Positions 8,540 to 17,417 of a stretch of DNA of 64,000 nucleotides are shown in pieces. The stretch is from Pedococcus bigeumensis (GTDB lineage: Bacteria > Actinomycetota > Actinomycetes > Actinomycetales > Dermatophilaceae): positions 496,001-560,000 of the forward strand of contig NZ_RCZM01000003.1 of assembly GCF_006438965.1 (NCBI RefSeq). Reading direction: 5' to 3'. The position numbers were made by a program, and so were the translations under genes. The notes below the pieces were generated by a model. That model was not told the origin of the DNA and searched no databases. It saw nothing but the letters and a program-made list of their open reading frames with translations. How positions within the stretch are numbered: the first letter of the stretch is position 1; each line of letters starts with the position of its first letter.

Positions 8540-9751
8540 GTGACCGACCGCCAGCTGCCCAAGTGGAGCGAGCTCAAGCCCCTCCTGCACCCGAAGCCGG
8601 TGGTGCTCAACGGCACCGACCGCAGGCTGGGCAACGCCGTCACCATCGCCGACCTGCGCAGCATCGCGCGACGGCGCACTCCGCGCTCGGTGTTCGACTA
8701 CACCGACGGGGCGGCGGAAGAGGAGCTGAGCCTGTCGCGGGCCAGGCAGACCTTCCGCGACCTGACCTTCAACCCGGGCATCCTGCGCGGAGTCGGCACC
8801 GTGGACACCACGACGACCGTGCTGGGGCAGCCGTCGGCGCAGCCCTTCGGCTTCGGCCCGACCGGCTTCACCCGGATGATGCACGCCGACGGCGAGGCCG
8901 CGGTGGCGCGGGTCGCCGGGAAGATGGACATCCCCTACGGACTTTCGACCCTCGGGACGACCAACATCGAGGACCTCGCCACTGCGGCGCCGGGCACCCG
9001 CAAGTGGTTCCAGCTCTACGTCTGGCGTGACCACGGACCGGCCGAGGACCTGATGAGGCGGGCCAAGGAGCAGGGCTTCGAGGCACTGATGCTGACCGTC
9101 GACTGTCCCGTCGGCGGTAGCCGGTACCGCGACATCCGCAACGGCTTCGCCATCCCCCCAGCCCTGTCGGTCAAGACCGTCCTCGACGGTGCCATGCACC
9201 CGAACTGGTGGGTCAACTTCCTCACCACGCCGCCGTTGGAGTTCGCCTCGCTCGACTCCTGGGGCGGCACCGTCGGAGAGATGATGAACGCCCTGTTCGA
9301 CCCGACGATGTCGCTGGACGACCTGGACTGGGTGCGCCGCACCTGGGACGGCCCGCTCATCGTCAAGGGCATCCAGACCGTCGAGGACGCCAGGGCTGTG
9401 GTCGACCACGGAGCCGACGCCGTCCTGCTGTCCAACCACGGTGGTCGCCAGCTCGACCGGTCGCCGGTGCCCCTGCGGCTCGTCCCCGAGGTCCGGGACG
9501 CCCTCGGCCCCGACGCCGAGATCATGGTGGACACCGGCGTGATGTCCGGATCCGACGTGGTGGCGGCGATCGCCCTGGGCGCGAGCTCGGTGCTGGTCGG
9601 TCGCGCCTATCTCTACGGGCTGATGGCAGGCGGTGAGCGTGGCGTCCAGCGTGCCGCGGACATCCTCGCGACCGAGGTGAAGCGCACCATGGCCCTCCTC
9701 GGTGCGCGCCGGATCGCGGACCTCGGTCCGCAGCACGTCCGCCTTCCGTAG
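8540..9751 (+). CDS. lldD: FMN-dependent alpha-hydroxy-acid (L-lactate) dehydrogenase
   Basis: 403 aa TIM-barrel flavoprotein oxidising L-lactate or a related 2-hydroxy acid and passing electrons to quinone or oxygen. The catalytic signature SNHGGRQLD starts at residue 298, with the active-site His and Arg. The FMN phosphate-binding end (MVDTGVMSGSDVVAAIALGA, then VGRAYLYG) is intact. The FDYTDGAAEEELS segment near residue 53 is typical of the LldD2-type enzymes of mycobacteria. GTG start at 8540. It sits 64 bp behind serS with no clear terminator between. Confidence 0.88.
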   Translation: MTDRQLPKWSELKPLLHPKPVVLNGTDRRLGNAVTIADLRSIARRRTPRSVFDYTDGAAEEELSLSRARQTFRDLTFNPGILRGVGTVDTTTTVLGQPSAQPFGFGPTGFTRMMHADGEAAVARVAGKMDIPYGLSTLGTTNIEDLATAAPGTRKWFQLYVWRDHGPAEDLMRRAKEQGFEALMLTVDCPVGGSRYRDIRNGFAIPPALSVKTVLDGAMHPNWWVNFLTTPPLEFASLDSWGGTVGEMMNALFDPTMSLDDLDWVRRTWDGPLIVKGIQTVEDARAVVDHGADAVLLSNHGGRQLDRSPVPLRLVPEVRDALGPDAEIMVDTGVMSGSDVVAAIALGASSVLVGRAYLYGLMAGGERGVQRAADILATEVKRTMALLGARRIADLGPQHVRLP

Positions 9752-9760
9752 GCTCGCCGC

Positions 9761-10555
9761 ATGCGCATTCCCCACCTCGTCGCGCTCGACCTCGACGGCA
9801 CGACGATCAACCACGCCGGCGAGCTGTCACCGGTGGTGCGCGACGCCGTGCACGCGGTCCTGGCGGCCGGCCACCACGTCATCATCGCCACCGGACGCTC
9901 GATCGTGGCGACGACGACCATCCTCTCCGAGCTGGGCATCGAGACCGGGTATGCCGTGTGCTCCAACGGCGCGGTCACGCTCGAGCTGGACCCGTTGGAG
10001 GCCAACGGTTTCCGGATCATCGAGGCCGTCACCTTCGATCCCGGTCCTGCCCTGAACCTGCTGCGCGCGGAATGGCCGGACGCCGTCGTGGCGGTGGAGG
10101 AGCTCGGCGTCGGGTTCAAGCTCAGCGCGCCGTTCCCCGATGGTGAGCTCCAGGGCGAGCTGCGCGTCGTGGACTGGGAGGAGCTGGTCTCCGAGCCGGT
10201 CACCCGCGTGACCTTCCGCGCGCCCGGTGGCACCGCCGAGGACTTCCTGGCCCTGACCGAACGCATCGGCCTGCACGGCGTCAACTACGCCGTCGGGTTC
10301 AGCGCCTGGCTCGACCTCAACCCCGAAGGCGTCTCCAAGGGCTCGGCCCTGGAGATCCTGCGCCGACGGCTGGAGATCGACCCGCAGTACACGGTGGCCG
10401 TCGGTGACCAGCGCAACGACGTGGAGATGCTGCACTGGGCCGCCCGTGGGGTCGCGATGGGCAACGCCCCCGACTCGGTCAAGGAGATCGCCAACGAGGT
10501 CACCCTCGACGTCGACGACGACGGCCTGGTGCCCATCCTGCGCTCGCTGCTCTAG
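9761..10555 (+). CDS. HAD-superfamily (Cof-type) phosphatase
   Basis: 264 aa. Motif I is ALDLDGTT with nucleophile Asp10 and Asp12. Motif II is IIATGRS, and motif IV is VGDQRNDVEML near residue 210, preceded by the conserved Lys in GVSKGSALEIL. The C2B cap between motifs II and III marks the Cof/YwpJ sugar-phosphate phosphatase group; the substrate is unknown. It overlaps the convergent monooxygenase gene by 4 bp. Confidence 0.9.
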   Translation: MRIPHLVALDLDGTTINHAGELSPVVRDAVHAVLAAGHHVIIATGRSIVATTTILSELGIETGYAVCSNGAVTLELDPLEANGFRIIEAVTFDPGPALNLLRAEWPDAVVAVEELGVGFKLSAPFPDGELQGELRVVDWEELVSEPVTRVTFRAPGGTAEDFLALTERIGLHGVNYAVGFSAWLDLNPEGVSKGSALEILRRRLEIDPQYTVAVGDQRNDVEMLHWAARGVAMGNAPDSVKEIANEVTLDVDDDGLVPILRSLL

Positions 10556-11745
10556 AGGCGTTGGTTGGCCCCCAGATGGACGCGGTGGCCGGTCATCCAG
10601 CTCTGGCCGCGCTCGGTGACCAGGTAGCGGAAGACCAGGCGCATCATCGCCTCCATGGGGACCCGTCCGATCCGGCCCGGGATCTTGGAACTGCTCGACC
10701 GGGCGCCGACGGCGACGATCCGCTCGACGCGCGCGCGGCGAGCGGACTCGAAGGCCGCGAAGGCACCCGCCTCCGAGTCGGAGTCGCGCAACGACGCCGC
10801 CATGACGACCGCATCCTCGAGGGCCATCGAGGCACCCTGCCCTGAGCTCGGCGACGGAGCGTGCAGCGCGTCGCCGAGGATGGCGAGCCGCCCGCGGTGC
10901 CAGACGGGCACGTGCGGCAGGTCGTAGGTGTTGTCACCGGCCAGTTCGAGCTCACCGGACTCGATGAGCGCGCGGGCCGGACCGGCATCGACGCTCGCGA
11001 GCTCGGCGAGGTGCTGCTGCCACTGGTCGAGGCTGGTGGACGCCCGCCGCTCAGTGGTGATCTCCGGTTCGGGCACGTTGACGAACCACACCACGTCCCC
11101 GTCCGGGGTTGGGTGGGCGCCGAAGAAGGACCGTCGCCCGAAGATGAACGACCACGACTCCTCCGGAAGCTCCGCAGCCAGGGCGGTGTCGCGGGTGATT
11201 CCGCCGAAGTTGGTGAGGCCGACGAAGCGGGGGGTCGGGGCGTCGGCGTCGATCGCCCGACGGACTTTGGAGTGGACGCCGTCGGCACCGATGACCAGGT
11301 CCGCGGTCAGCTCACTGCCGTCGGCCAGCTGCACGCTGGCGTGGTCCCGGTCCGTGCGGGCCGAGACGACTTTGGCGTCCTCGCGCACCTCGATGCCCCG
11401 GGCCCGTGCCTCCGCGGTCAGCAGCCAGCCGAGGTGCGAACGCTTCATGGTGAGGGCCTGGGTGCCGTCGGCGAGCGGTGTCCCGGCGGTGAGCGTGCCC
11501 AGCCGGCGACCGGTCGCGCCGAACATCACGTGGCTGCGGGTGCTGGTGCCGACACTGTGGGCGAGGTCGAGGGCGCCGATGGCGTCCAGGGCGGACAGGC
11601 CGTTGGGGGCCAGGCCGAGGTAGGACCCGGCGTCCCGGTCGATGTGGGCGCGGGACTCGAGGACGACCGCCTCGATCCCCACCTGGTGCAGGGCCATGGC
11701 GGTGGCCGGTCCGGCGATGCCTCCTCCGACGACGAGTGCCTTCAC
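10552..11745 (-). CDS. FAD-dependent aromatic-type monooxygenase
   Basis: 397 aa from GTG 11745 (MKALVVGGGIAG), preceded by AAAGG at a good spacing. The Rossmann GxGxxG is VVGGGIAGPATA; the second FAD motif is LVIGADGVHSKVRRAI; and GDALHAPSPSSGQGASMALEDA contains the GD motif that holds the FAD ribityl chain. This places it in the p-hydroxybenzoate hydroxylase-like group, which hydroxylates aromatics using NAD(P)H and O2. It is divergent from a MarR regulator over 56 bp, a layout that usually means control by an aromatic or phenolic ligand. Confidence 0.9.
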   Translation of the reverse strand: MKALVVGGGIAGPATAMALHQVGIEAVVLESRAHIDRDAGSYLGLAPNGLSALDAIGALDLAHSVGTSTRSHVMFGATGRRLGTLTAGTPLADGTQALTMKRSHLGWLLTAEARARGIEVREDAKVVSARTDRDHASVQLADGSELTADLVIGADGVHSKVRRAIDADAPTPRFVGLTNFGGITRDTALAAELPEESWSFIFGRRSFFGAHPTPDGDVVWFVNVPEPEITTERRASTSLDQWQQHLAELASVDAGPARALIESGELELAGDNTYDLPHVPVWHRGRLAILGDALHAPSPSSGQGASMALEDAVVMAASLRDSDSEAGAFAAFESARRARVERIVAVGARSSSSKIPGRIGRVPMEAMMRLVFRYLVTERGQSWMTGHRVHLGANQRL

Positions 11746-11776
11746 GGTGCTAACCTTTCTTACGACAATCGGATAG

Positions 11777-11789
11777 TTCGATAATCGAA
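11777..11789. promoter_or_regulatory. Candidate MarR operator TTCGATAATCGAA
   Basis: Perfect 13-bp palindrome with a one-base centre, in the AT-rich 56-bp region between the divergent monooxygenase and MarR genes. It overlaps where both promoters must lie. The embedded ATAGTTCGATA recurs in a palindrome at 25317-25338. Confidence 0.6.
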
Positions 11790-11801
11790 AGGATTGCACG
11801 C

Positions 11802-12290
11802 GTGGCACGGACCCGTCAAGCGGCCATCGAGGAGGCCGGGAGGGCGATGCAGCGCTATCAGCGCAGCGTCCAGTCCTTCGACGACGCCGTCGGACGGGCC
11901 CTCGGCCTCGGGCCGGCGGACATGCGTTGCCTCGACATCCTCAGCGAGGGACCCCGGACGGCCGGCGAGCTGAGCGCGGCGACCGGGCTACGTCCGGCGG
12001 CCACCACGGCGCTGATCGACCGGCTCGTCGTGAAGGGTTTCGTGGTGCGCCGGCCGAGCGAGTCGGACCGGCGCCAGGTCCTCGTGGCCATGACGGAGGA
12101 GGGTGCGCGACGGACCTGGGACGCGTACGGCCCCATGGTCACCGAGGGTCAGCAGGCCTTCGAGTCGTTCACCATCGCGGAGCTGGACCGGATGCGCGAC
12201 CTCCTCGACGGCGTCACCGAGCTGACCGACCGGCACCGCGCGCGGGTGGACGTCGAGACGCGGTCGGCCGCGCCGCGGCATACCTCCTAG
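11802..12290 (+). CDS. MarR-family transcriptional regulator
   Basis: 162 aa winged-helix regulator. The DNA-recognition region is TAGELSAATGLRPAATTALIDRL (given here in part as TAGELSAATGLRPAA, about residues 50-65), followed by the wing VVRRPSESDRRQVLVAMT. GTG start at 11802. It presumably represses the divergent FAD monooxygenase and itself through the palindrome at 11777, released by a phenolic ligand (inference). The last codons include a GTATGCCG copy at 12276. Confidence 0.9.
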   Translation: MARTRQAAIEEAGRAMQRYQRSVQSFDDAVGRALGLGPADMRCLDILSEGPRTAGELSAATGLRPAATTALIDRLVVKGFVVRRPSESDRRQVLVAMTEEGARRTWDAYGPMVTEGQQAFESFTIAELDRMRDLLDGVTELTDRHRARVDVETRSAAPRHTS

Positions 12291-12303
12291 CGGGACAGCA
12301 GGA

Positions 12304-12912
12304 CTAGCGGGACTGGAGGGCGTCGAGGGCGACGGCCATGCCGAGGCCCACGCGCCAGTCGAGCTGCCAGCCGTTGCTCGCCTGGGGCATGTGGATGTCG
12401 TAGCGGTCGCGCAGCGAACGCTTGCGCTCCGAGGAGAGCACGAGGCTCCCGTCCGGGGCGTTGAAGTCGAAGTGGAAGATGAAGGGCAGCGGGATGTCGC
12501 CGACGACCGGCAGCAGGTCCCAGACGCGGCGCAGGATCGCGATGTTCTTGTTGCGCTCGGTCCCGAAGGCCTGCAGCCCGTCCGGGGTGCCGATGTGCCA
12601 CGACGAGCGCAGCAGCGACTTGCCGAAGTCCTTGCGGAACCAGCCGATCGGGTTCCCCGCGGCATCGAGCACGTCATAGGTCGCGCCCAGGTCCATCCGG
12701 GTTCGGGCCTTGAACGAGAACACCGGCTGGGTGCGGGCCTCGTCGGAGTAGAAGGTCACCTGCTCCTTGAACGCCATCCGCTTCTGCTGGGCGACCGCGA
12801 TGACCGGCCCCTCGGCGCCCGACGCGTCGACCGCCCGGATCTCGTAGCGGTTGACCATCATCGTGATCTTCTGGCTGAGCGAGAAACGCTCGTTGACGGC
12901 AGGCTGGCTCAT
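12304..12912 (-). CDS. LURP-one-related / scramblase-like protein
   Basis: 202 aa soluble protein predicted to form a tubby-like 12-strand barrel. The start (FSLSQKITMMVNRYEI) and the repeated pattern of beta hairpins (VFSFKARTRMDLGATYDVLD, NPIGWFRKDFGKSLLRSSW) match the LURP-one-related family found in many actinobacteria. No catalytic residues are known for the family and the role is unknown. Convergent with the marR gene with 13 bp between. Confidence 0.72.
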   Translation of the reverse strand: MSQPAVNERFSLSQKITMMVNRYEIRAVDASGAEGPVIAVAQQKRMAFKEQVTFYSDEARTQPVFSFKARTRMDLGATYDVLDAAGNPIGWFRKDFGKSLLRSSWHIGTPDGLQAFGTERNKNIAILRRVWDLLPVVGDIPLPFIFHFDFNAPDGSLVLSSERKRSLRDRYDIHMPQASNGWQLDWRVGLGMAVALDALQSR

Positions 12913-12980
12913 GGCGACAGTGTGCCCGACCGCGCAGCCGCTGCTGACCGAACCCCTGGGAAAGTCGATAGCCTCGGCGC

Positions 12981-13636
12981 ATGGGGGACCCTCCCGAGCC
13001 GGGCGCCGTCTCGGCCCGGTCGGCCGAGCGGATGAAGTTCTTCACCGACGCCGTCGTGGCGATCGCGATGACGCTGCTCATCCTGCCGCTCATGGAGAGC
13101 GTGGCCGAGGCCGGCCGCGATGGCGTGACCACGTCCGGCTACCTGTCCGAGCACGGTGGGCAGCTCTTCAGCTTCGCGCTGAGCTTCGTCATCATCGCGA
13201 GCTTCTGGGCCGGCCACCACAGCCTCTTCGAACACGTCGAGCGCTACTCGGTCCGGCTCGTCTGGCTGAACATCGCCTGGATGTTCACCATCGTCTGGCT
13301 ACCGGTCCCGACCGCCATGGTCGGCAGCATGGCGGAGGACGGTCCGCAGAAGGCCGTCTACATCGAAACCCTGATGGTCTCCAGTGCGGTCATGGTCGTC
13401 ATCAACCTGCTCCTCCTGCGCAGCCCGGACCTCTGGGTGGCCGACTACCCGCCCAGCGGGGGTGACCTCACGGCCGCGATCGTCCTCACGCTCCTCTTCG
13501 GTGCGCCCTGGTGCTCGCGCTGGTTGTCCCGGGGGCCGGGTACTACCCGATGTTCGTGCTGTTCCTGACCGGTCCGCTCCAGGCCCTGCTGTCCCGTCGG
13601 CTGAAGCACCGGCGGGCACAGCGCGCCGATGGCTGA
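12981..13636 (+). pseudogene. TMEM175-like (DUF1211) channel gene with a single-base frameshift
   Basis: The first frame encodes 175 good residues: FTDAVVAIAMTLLILPL is the family's signature first helix, followed by FALSFVIIASFWAGHHSLFE and two more helices. After LLFGAP at 13506-13508 (a CCC run) the frame turns into an Arg/Ser/Cys-rich tail and stops at 13568. In the frame starting at 13508 the sequence continues as a normal last helix (LVLALVVPGAGYYPMFVLFL) and a basic tail, stopping at 13636. That true stop overlaps the next gene by 8 bp, the usual coupled layout. One lost C explains it: a real mutation or a sequencing error. Intact length would be about 218 aa. Family members are potassium or proton channels. 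Confidence 0.85.
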
Positions 13637-14594
13637 GCGGTCGCGCGACGCGGCGGTTCGCGAGCAGTACCTCGCTTTTGCCCGGGGTCAGGCGGCAGGG
13701 GTCTCGCCGAGCTACGAGGCGCTCGCGCTCGCCGTGGCTGAGGACACCTCGGTGAGCGCGCTGCTCGCGGGGCTGCCTCGTGGCAAGCAGCAGCCGAACC
13801 TGCTCTTCGGGGTCGCCCGTCACCTGGGCGGCCCCGTGTCCTCTCCGGTCGAGTTCTGCGCGTGGGTGGTGGAGCAGTGGGAGGACGTGCGTCCCGAGCT
13901 CCTGGCGCGGACCACGCAGACCAACGAAGCCGGCCGCTGCGCAACCCTGCTCCCCGTCCTCGCCGGTATGCCGGGTCCGCTGGCCCTGCTCGAAGTCGGC
14001 GCCTCCGCGGGGTTGTGCCTCTACCCCGACCGGTATCGGTACGACTACGGACGAGGGGTGGTCGGGGACGACGACGGCCCGGTGCTCGACTGTGCCTGGC
14101 GGCGTCCAGAGCCGCCGCCGAGCGCGCTGCCCGAGGTGGTCTGGCGCGCCGGCCTCGACCTCAACCCGCTCGACGTCACCGACGAGGACGACCTGCACTG
14201 GCTGGAGTGCCTCATCTGGCCGGAGCAGGCGGTGCGGCGGGATCGACTGCGCCGGGCTGCCGCGGTCGCGCGGGCCGAGCCGCCCCTGCTCGTCATGGGC
14301 GACCTCGTCACCGACCTCCCCGGCCTGGCCGCGCGTGCACCCGCGGACGCGACCTTGGTCGTGTTCCACACCGCGGTGCTCGGCTATGTCGACCCGGACG
14401 GGCGGCGACGTTTTGCGGACGTGGTGCGGGAGCTGCCCGGCCACTGGATCGCCAACGAACACCCGTCGCTGCTGGAGGGCCTCGTGGTGGTTCCGCCCAC
14501 CCGGCCACGCAGGGACGGGCCGGAGCCCTTCCTCACTGCGCTGGACGGCATACCCGTCGGCTGGTCCGGACCACATGGACAGTCCTGCGACTGA
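13629..14594 (+). CDS. DUF2332 family protein
   Basis: 321 aa. Recognised by the conserved TNEAGRCATLLPVLA segment (about residue 98) and LLEVGASAGLCLYPDRY, which resembles a SAM-binding glycine motif, so a methyltransferase-like fold is possible but unproven. The C-terminal VVFHTAVLGYVDP and HWIANEHPSLLE are also typical of the family. ATG start overlaps the repaired frame of the preceding channel gene. The rare ATA codon in LDGIPVGW belongs to the GTATGCCG copy at 14546. Biological role unknown. Confidence 0.8.
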   Translation: MAERSRDAAVREQYLAFARGQAAGVSPSYEALALAVAEDTSVSALLAGLPRGKQQPNLLFGVARHLGGPVSSPVEFCAWVVEQWEDVRPELLARTTQTNEAGRCATLLPVLAGMPGPLALLEVGASAGLCLYPDRYRYDYGRGVVGDDDGPVLDCAWRRPEPPPSALPEVVWRAGLDLNPLDVTDEDDLHWLECLIWPEQAVRRDRLRRAAAVARAEPPLLVMGDLVTDLPGLAARAPADATLVVFHTAVLGYVDPDGRRRFADVVRELPGHWIANEHPSLLEGLVVVPPTRPRRDGPEPFLTALDGIPVGWSGPHGQSCD

Positions 14595-14625
14595 CACCCG
14601 CCGCGACTGACAGACTGAGGCCGCC

Positions 14626-15453
14626 ATGGCTGACCTGATCATCACCTCGCCGTCGAACCCGCGGCTGAAGTCGCTCGCCGGACTCCGGCGGCGCCGGACC
14701 CGCGAGGAGACCGGCCAGACCCTGATCGAGGGGTACGAGGAGCTGACCCTCGCGCTCGGCGCGGGTGTCCGGCCCGAGGCGCTCTACTACTGCCCCGAGC
14801 TGATGCTCGACGCCCCCACCCAGACCCGCGTCGTCGAGCAGGCACGGCGCGACGGGGTGGAGACGGTCCAGGTGTCGCGGACGGCGTTCGAGCGAGCCGC
14901 GTACCGCGAGGGGCCCGACGGTTTCATCGCGGTGGTTCCCTCGGTGGTGCGCGCGTGCGCCGAGCTGACCGTCGGCCCCAGCGCGCTCACCGTGCTCTGC
15001 CAGGCCGTCGAGAAGCCGGGCAACCTCGGGGCCATGCTCCGCACTGCCGACGCGGCCGGCGCCGAAGCGGTCGTCGCGGCCGACCCGGTGACCGACTGGG
15101 GCAACCCGAACCTCGTCCGGGCGTCGAAGGGCACCGTCTTCAGCGTGCCGGTCGCCAGCGACTCCACGGCGGACACGCTGGCCTGGCTCGACACCAACGG
15201 CATCGCGCTGATCGCCACGACCCCCGACACGGACCTGCTGCACACCGAGGTCGACTACACCGGTGCGGTGGCCATCGCCGTAGGGGCGGAGAAGTACGGC
15301 CTGACCGACGAAGTGCTCGACCACGCGGCCCACAAGGTGCGGATCCCCATGGTGGGGAAGGCGAACTCGCTCAATGTCGCGACCTCTGCCGCGATCGTGA
15401 TCTACGAAGCGGTGCGACAGCGAGGCGCCTCGGGGACGCCCTCGCCCCACTGA
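14626..15453 (+). CDS. SpoU/TrmH-family RNA 2'-O-ribose methyltransferase
   Basis: 275 aa. An N-terminal substrate-binding domain (PSNPRLKSLAGLRRRRTREE, then LIEGYEEL) precedes a SPOUT knot with motif 1 NLGAMLRTADAAG, motif 2 VGAEKYGLT and motif 3 IPMVGKANSLNVATSAAI. It transfers a methyl group from SAM to a ribose 2'-OH of rRNA or tRNA. Closest in layout to RlmB/TsnR-type enzymes; which nucleotide is modified cannot be told. Likely co-transcribed with the gene upstream (31 bp gap). Confidence 0.9.
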   Translation: MADLIITSPSNPRLKSLAGLRRRRTREETGQTLIEGYEELTLALGAGVRPEALYYCPELMLDAPTQTRVVEQARRDGVETVQVSRTAFERAAYREGPDGFIAVVPSVVRACAELTVGPSALTVLCQAVEKPGNLGAMLRTADAAGAEAVVAADPVTDWGNPNLVRASKGTVFSVPVASDSTADTLAWLDTNGIALIATTPDTDLLHTEVDYTGAVAIAVGAEKYGLTDEVLDHAAHKVRIPMVGKANSLNVATSAAIVIYEAVRQRGASGTPSPH

Positions 15454-15492
15454 GCACACCCGTGTCAAGAGCACCCCCTGACGTATGTCACG

Positions 15493-16137
15493 ATGTCGGG
15501 TATGCGAGTTGACCACGTTTCGTATGCGGCAGAGCACGACGGACTGCAGGCGACCGCGGAACGCCTCGCCAAGCTGATCGGGGTCGACCCGGTCGATGGG
15601 GGAATCCACCCGCGGTTCGGTACGCGCAACGTGATCCTCCCGCTGGCGCATGAGCGTTACGTCGAGGTCGTCGAGGTCCTGGACCACCCAGCATCGGACA
15701 AGGCGCCCTTCGGGCAGGCCGTCCGGGCGCGTTCCGAGGTCGGGGGTGGCTGGCTCGGGTGGGTCGTCGCGGTCGACGACCTCGCCCCCTACGAGAAGCG
15801 CATCGGCCGCGAGGCCGTGGTGGGCAACCGGCACCGTCCCGACGGGGTGGAGCTTCGCTGGCGCCAGCTCGGGATCAAGGGCCTGATGTCCGACCCGCAG
15901 CTGCCCTACTTCGTCCAGTGGGAGGACGCCTCGCTGCACCCGTCGACGGCGGCCATGACCACGGTGACGATCGACAGCCTCCAGATCGCCGGCGACCCCG
16001 AGCGGGTGCGCGACTGGCTCGACCTTCCCGCCGACCAGACGTCGTCGGTCATCGACTTCACCTTCGTGGCTCCGCACGGCCATCCCGGTCTGCTGGCGGT
16101 CACCTTCGACACCCCCACGGGCAAGGTCGTTGTCTGA
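15493..16137 (+). CDS. Glyoxalase-like (VOC) domain protein
   Basis: 214 aa. The N-terminus MRVDHVSYAAEHDGLQATAE and the early TRNVILPLAHERYVEVVEVL match the glyoxalase-like family whose members bind a metal through His and Glu of paired beta-alpha-beta units. A second half (STAAMTTVTIDSLQIAGDP...) repeats the fold. Starts at ATG 15493 or 15502 are equally plausible. Substrate unknown. Confidence 0.78.
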   Translation: MSGMRVDHVSYAAEHDGLQATAERLAKLIGVDPVDGGIHPRFGTRNVILPLAHERYVEVVEVLDHPASDKAPFGQAVRARSEVGGGWLGWVVAVDDLAPYEKRIGREAVVGNRHRPDGVELRWRQLGIKGLMSDPQLPYFVQWEDASLHPSTAAMTTVTIDSLQIAGDPERVRDWLDLPADQTSSVIDFTFVAPHGHPGLLAVTFDTPTGKVVV

Positions 16138-16260
16138 CCTGAACTTCCTCGACGAACGCCCTGCCCGACCCCGGTCGCCGCGGGGCGTCGTCGCGTCCGG
16201 GACTGTTCAGGACGGTCGTGGTTGGGTCGCGGCTGGTCTGGGTCGCCGCCGTCCGGTCGG

Positions 16261-16848
16261 TTACTCGGGGGCGCTCCGGGCCACCTCGCGCACCATCACG
16301 CAGTTCCCCAGTCCCTTGGGCCGGTCGTAGGTGAAACCCTCGCGTTCGTACATCGTGCGGGTGCCGTTGTAGAGGAACGACGAGTTCTTCTTCCGGACCC
16401 CGCCGGTGTCGTGGGGGTACCCCTCGACCAGGCCGCCTCCGGCGTGCGCGATCAGCTCCACGGCTCCGCGCAGGGCGACCGCGGCCAGACCCTGACCGCG
16501 ATGGCTGCGCTCGACCTGGATGCAGGTGACCCGGTAGTCGGGGAGCCGCTCGGTCGTGGCGAGGTACTGCTTGCGGTGGTGGATGTTGGGCAGCTCCTCG
16601 GGCGTGCCGTACTCCGCCCAGGCGATGGCGAGGTCGCCGTCGTAGACGAGCGCCGCGTGCGCGATCCCCTCGTCCACGCGGCGCTTCTTGAACGCCCGGT
16701 TGTCCTCCGCGGTGCTGTCCGGCTCCCGGTCCTCGGGGTGGAACCACGTGCACCAGCAGTTGGCGAACATGCCCTTGTTCCGCTCGACGAGAGCGGCGAA
16801 GTCGTCGAACGTCACCGGCGTGAGTGCCTTGATCGTGTGGTCGGACAT
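16261..16848 (-). CDS. GNAT-family N-acetyltransferase
   Basis: 195 aa from ATG 16848. The acetyl-CoA pyrophosphate loop is VERSHRGQGLAAVALRGA (about residue 115). NCWCTWFHPED near residue 30 and the C-terminal MYEREGFTYDRPKG are typical of the subgroup with a Cys-rich start. Acceptor unknown. The 3' flank toward the glyoxalase gene (16138-16260) shows no clear feature beyond scattered GC-rich repeats. Confidence 0.85.
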   Translation of the reverse strand: MSDHTIKALTPVTFDDFAALVERNKGMFANCWCTWFHPEDREPDSTAEDNRAFKKRRVDEGIAHAALVYDGDLAIAWAEYGTPEELPNIHHRKQYLATTERLPDYRVTCIQVERSHRGQGLAAVALRGAVELIAHAGGGLVEGYPHDTGGVRKKNSSFLYNGTRTMYEREGFTYDRPKGLGNCVMVREVARSAPE

Positions 16849-16899
16849 GCGTGGCAACGTACCCGTGATCCCGGGCGCTCGGCATCCGGTGGGTTGCCG

Positions 16900-17256
16900 C
16901 TACGCCACCTCGGGCTCCGACCCGAAACGGCGAACCTCCTGTGGCCAACCGCAGCCCTCCGCGAGCTTGCCCGCCCACATCGTGGCGGTCTCGTCGTCAA
17001 CGACGTCCACCACGGCGAACCCGCCGAGGAACTCCTTGGTCTCCACGTACGGTCCGTCGGTCACCAGCACGGCGCCGCTCGTCGCATCGGCGCTGTAGAC
17101 CGGAGCGCCCTCCTCCAGACCGCCGGCGAAGACGTAGACCCCCGCGGCCTTCATCTCATCGATGACCGCTACGGACGTGGCCACGCGTCCGCGGAACCAC
17201 TCCTCGCTGTGGTCGCCGACCCACTGCTGGTTGAAGTACAGGAGGTACTTGGGCAT
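16900..17256 (-). CDS. YCII-related (DGPF) domain protein
   Basis: 118 aa. Starts MPKYLLYFNQQW and contains the family hallmark TDGPYVETKEFLGGFAVVDV (residues about 68-87). YCII/DGPF proteins are small ferredoxin-like dimers with a conserved His-Asp pair, often encoded beside ECF sigma factors; none is seen here. Role unknown. The 160 bp upstream hold only a 26-codon open frame (17356-17436) that I do not consider a gene. Confidence 0.85.
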   Translation of the reverse strand: MPKYLLYFNQQWVGDHSEEWFRGRVATSVAVIDEMKAAGVYVFAGGLEEGAPVYSADATSGAVLVTDGPYVETKEFLGGFAVVDVVDDETATMWAGKLAEGCGWPQEVRRFGSEPEVA

Positions 17257-17417
17257 CGCTGCTCCTCATTCTCGTGACGGACCTCGTGGTCCGCGTTCAC
17301 CTTCCCCACGAACGTCGACAAGCGAATCCGACACTTCCCGGGGAATGATGAAACCATGCCGGCGGTGAGCCCTGGGGATGTCCGGCAGGCGTACGCCGCG
17401 CTCACGCAGGCAGCCCG

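Noticed and set aside
7133-9814. Long open frame (about 890 codons) on the minus strand across serS and lldD
   Set aside because: It is the antisense shadow of two well-recognised genes; its translation is Arg/Gly/His-rich, has no family resemblance and spans two unrelated genes.
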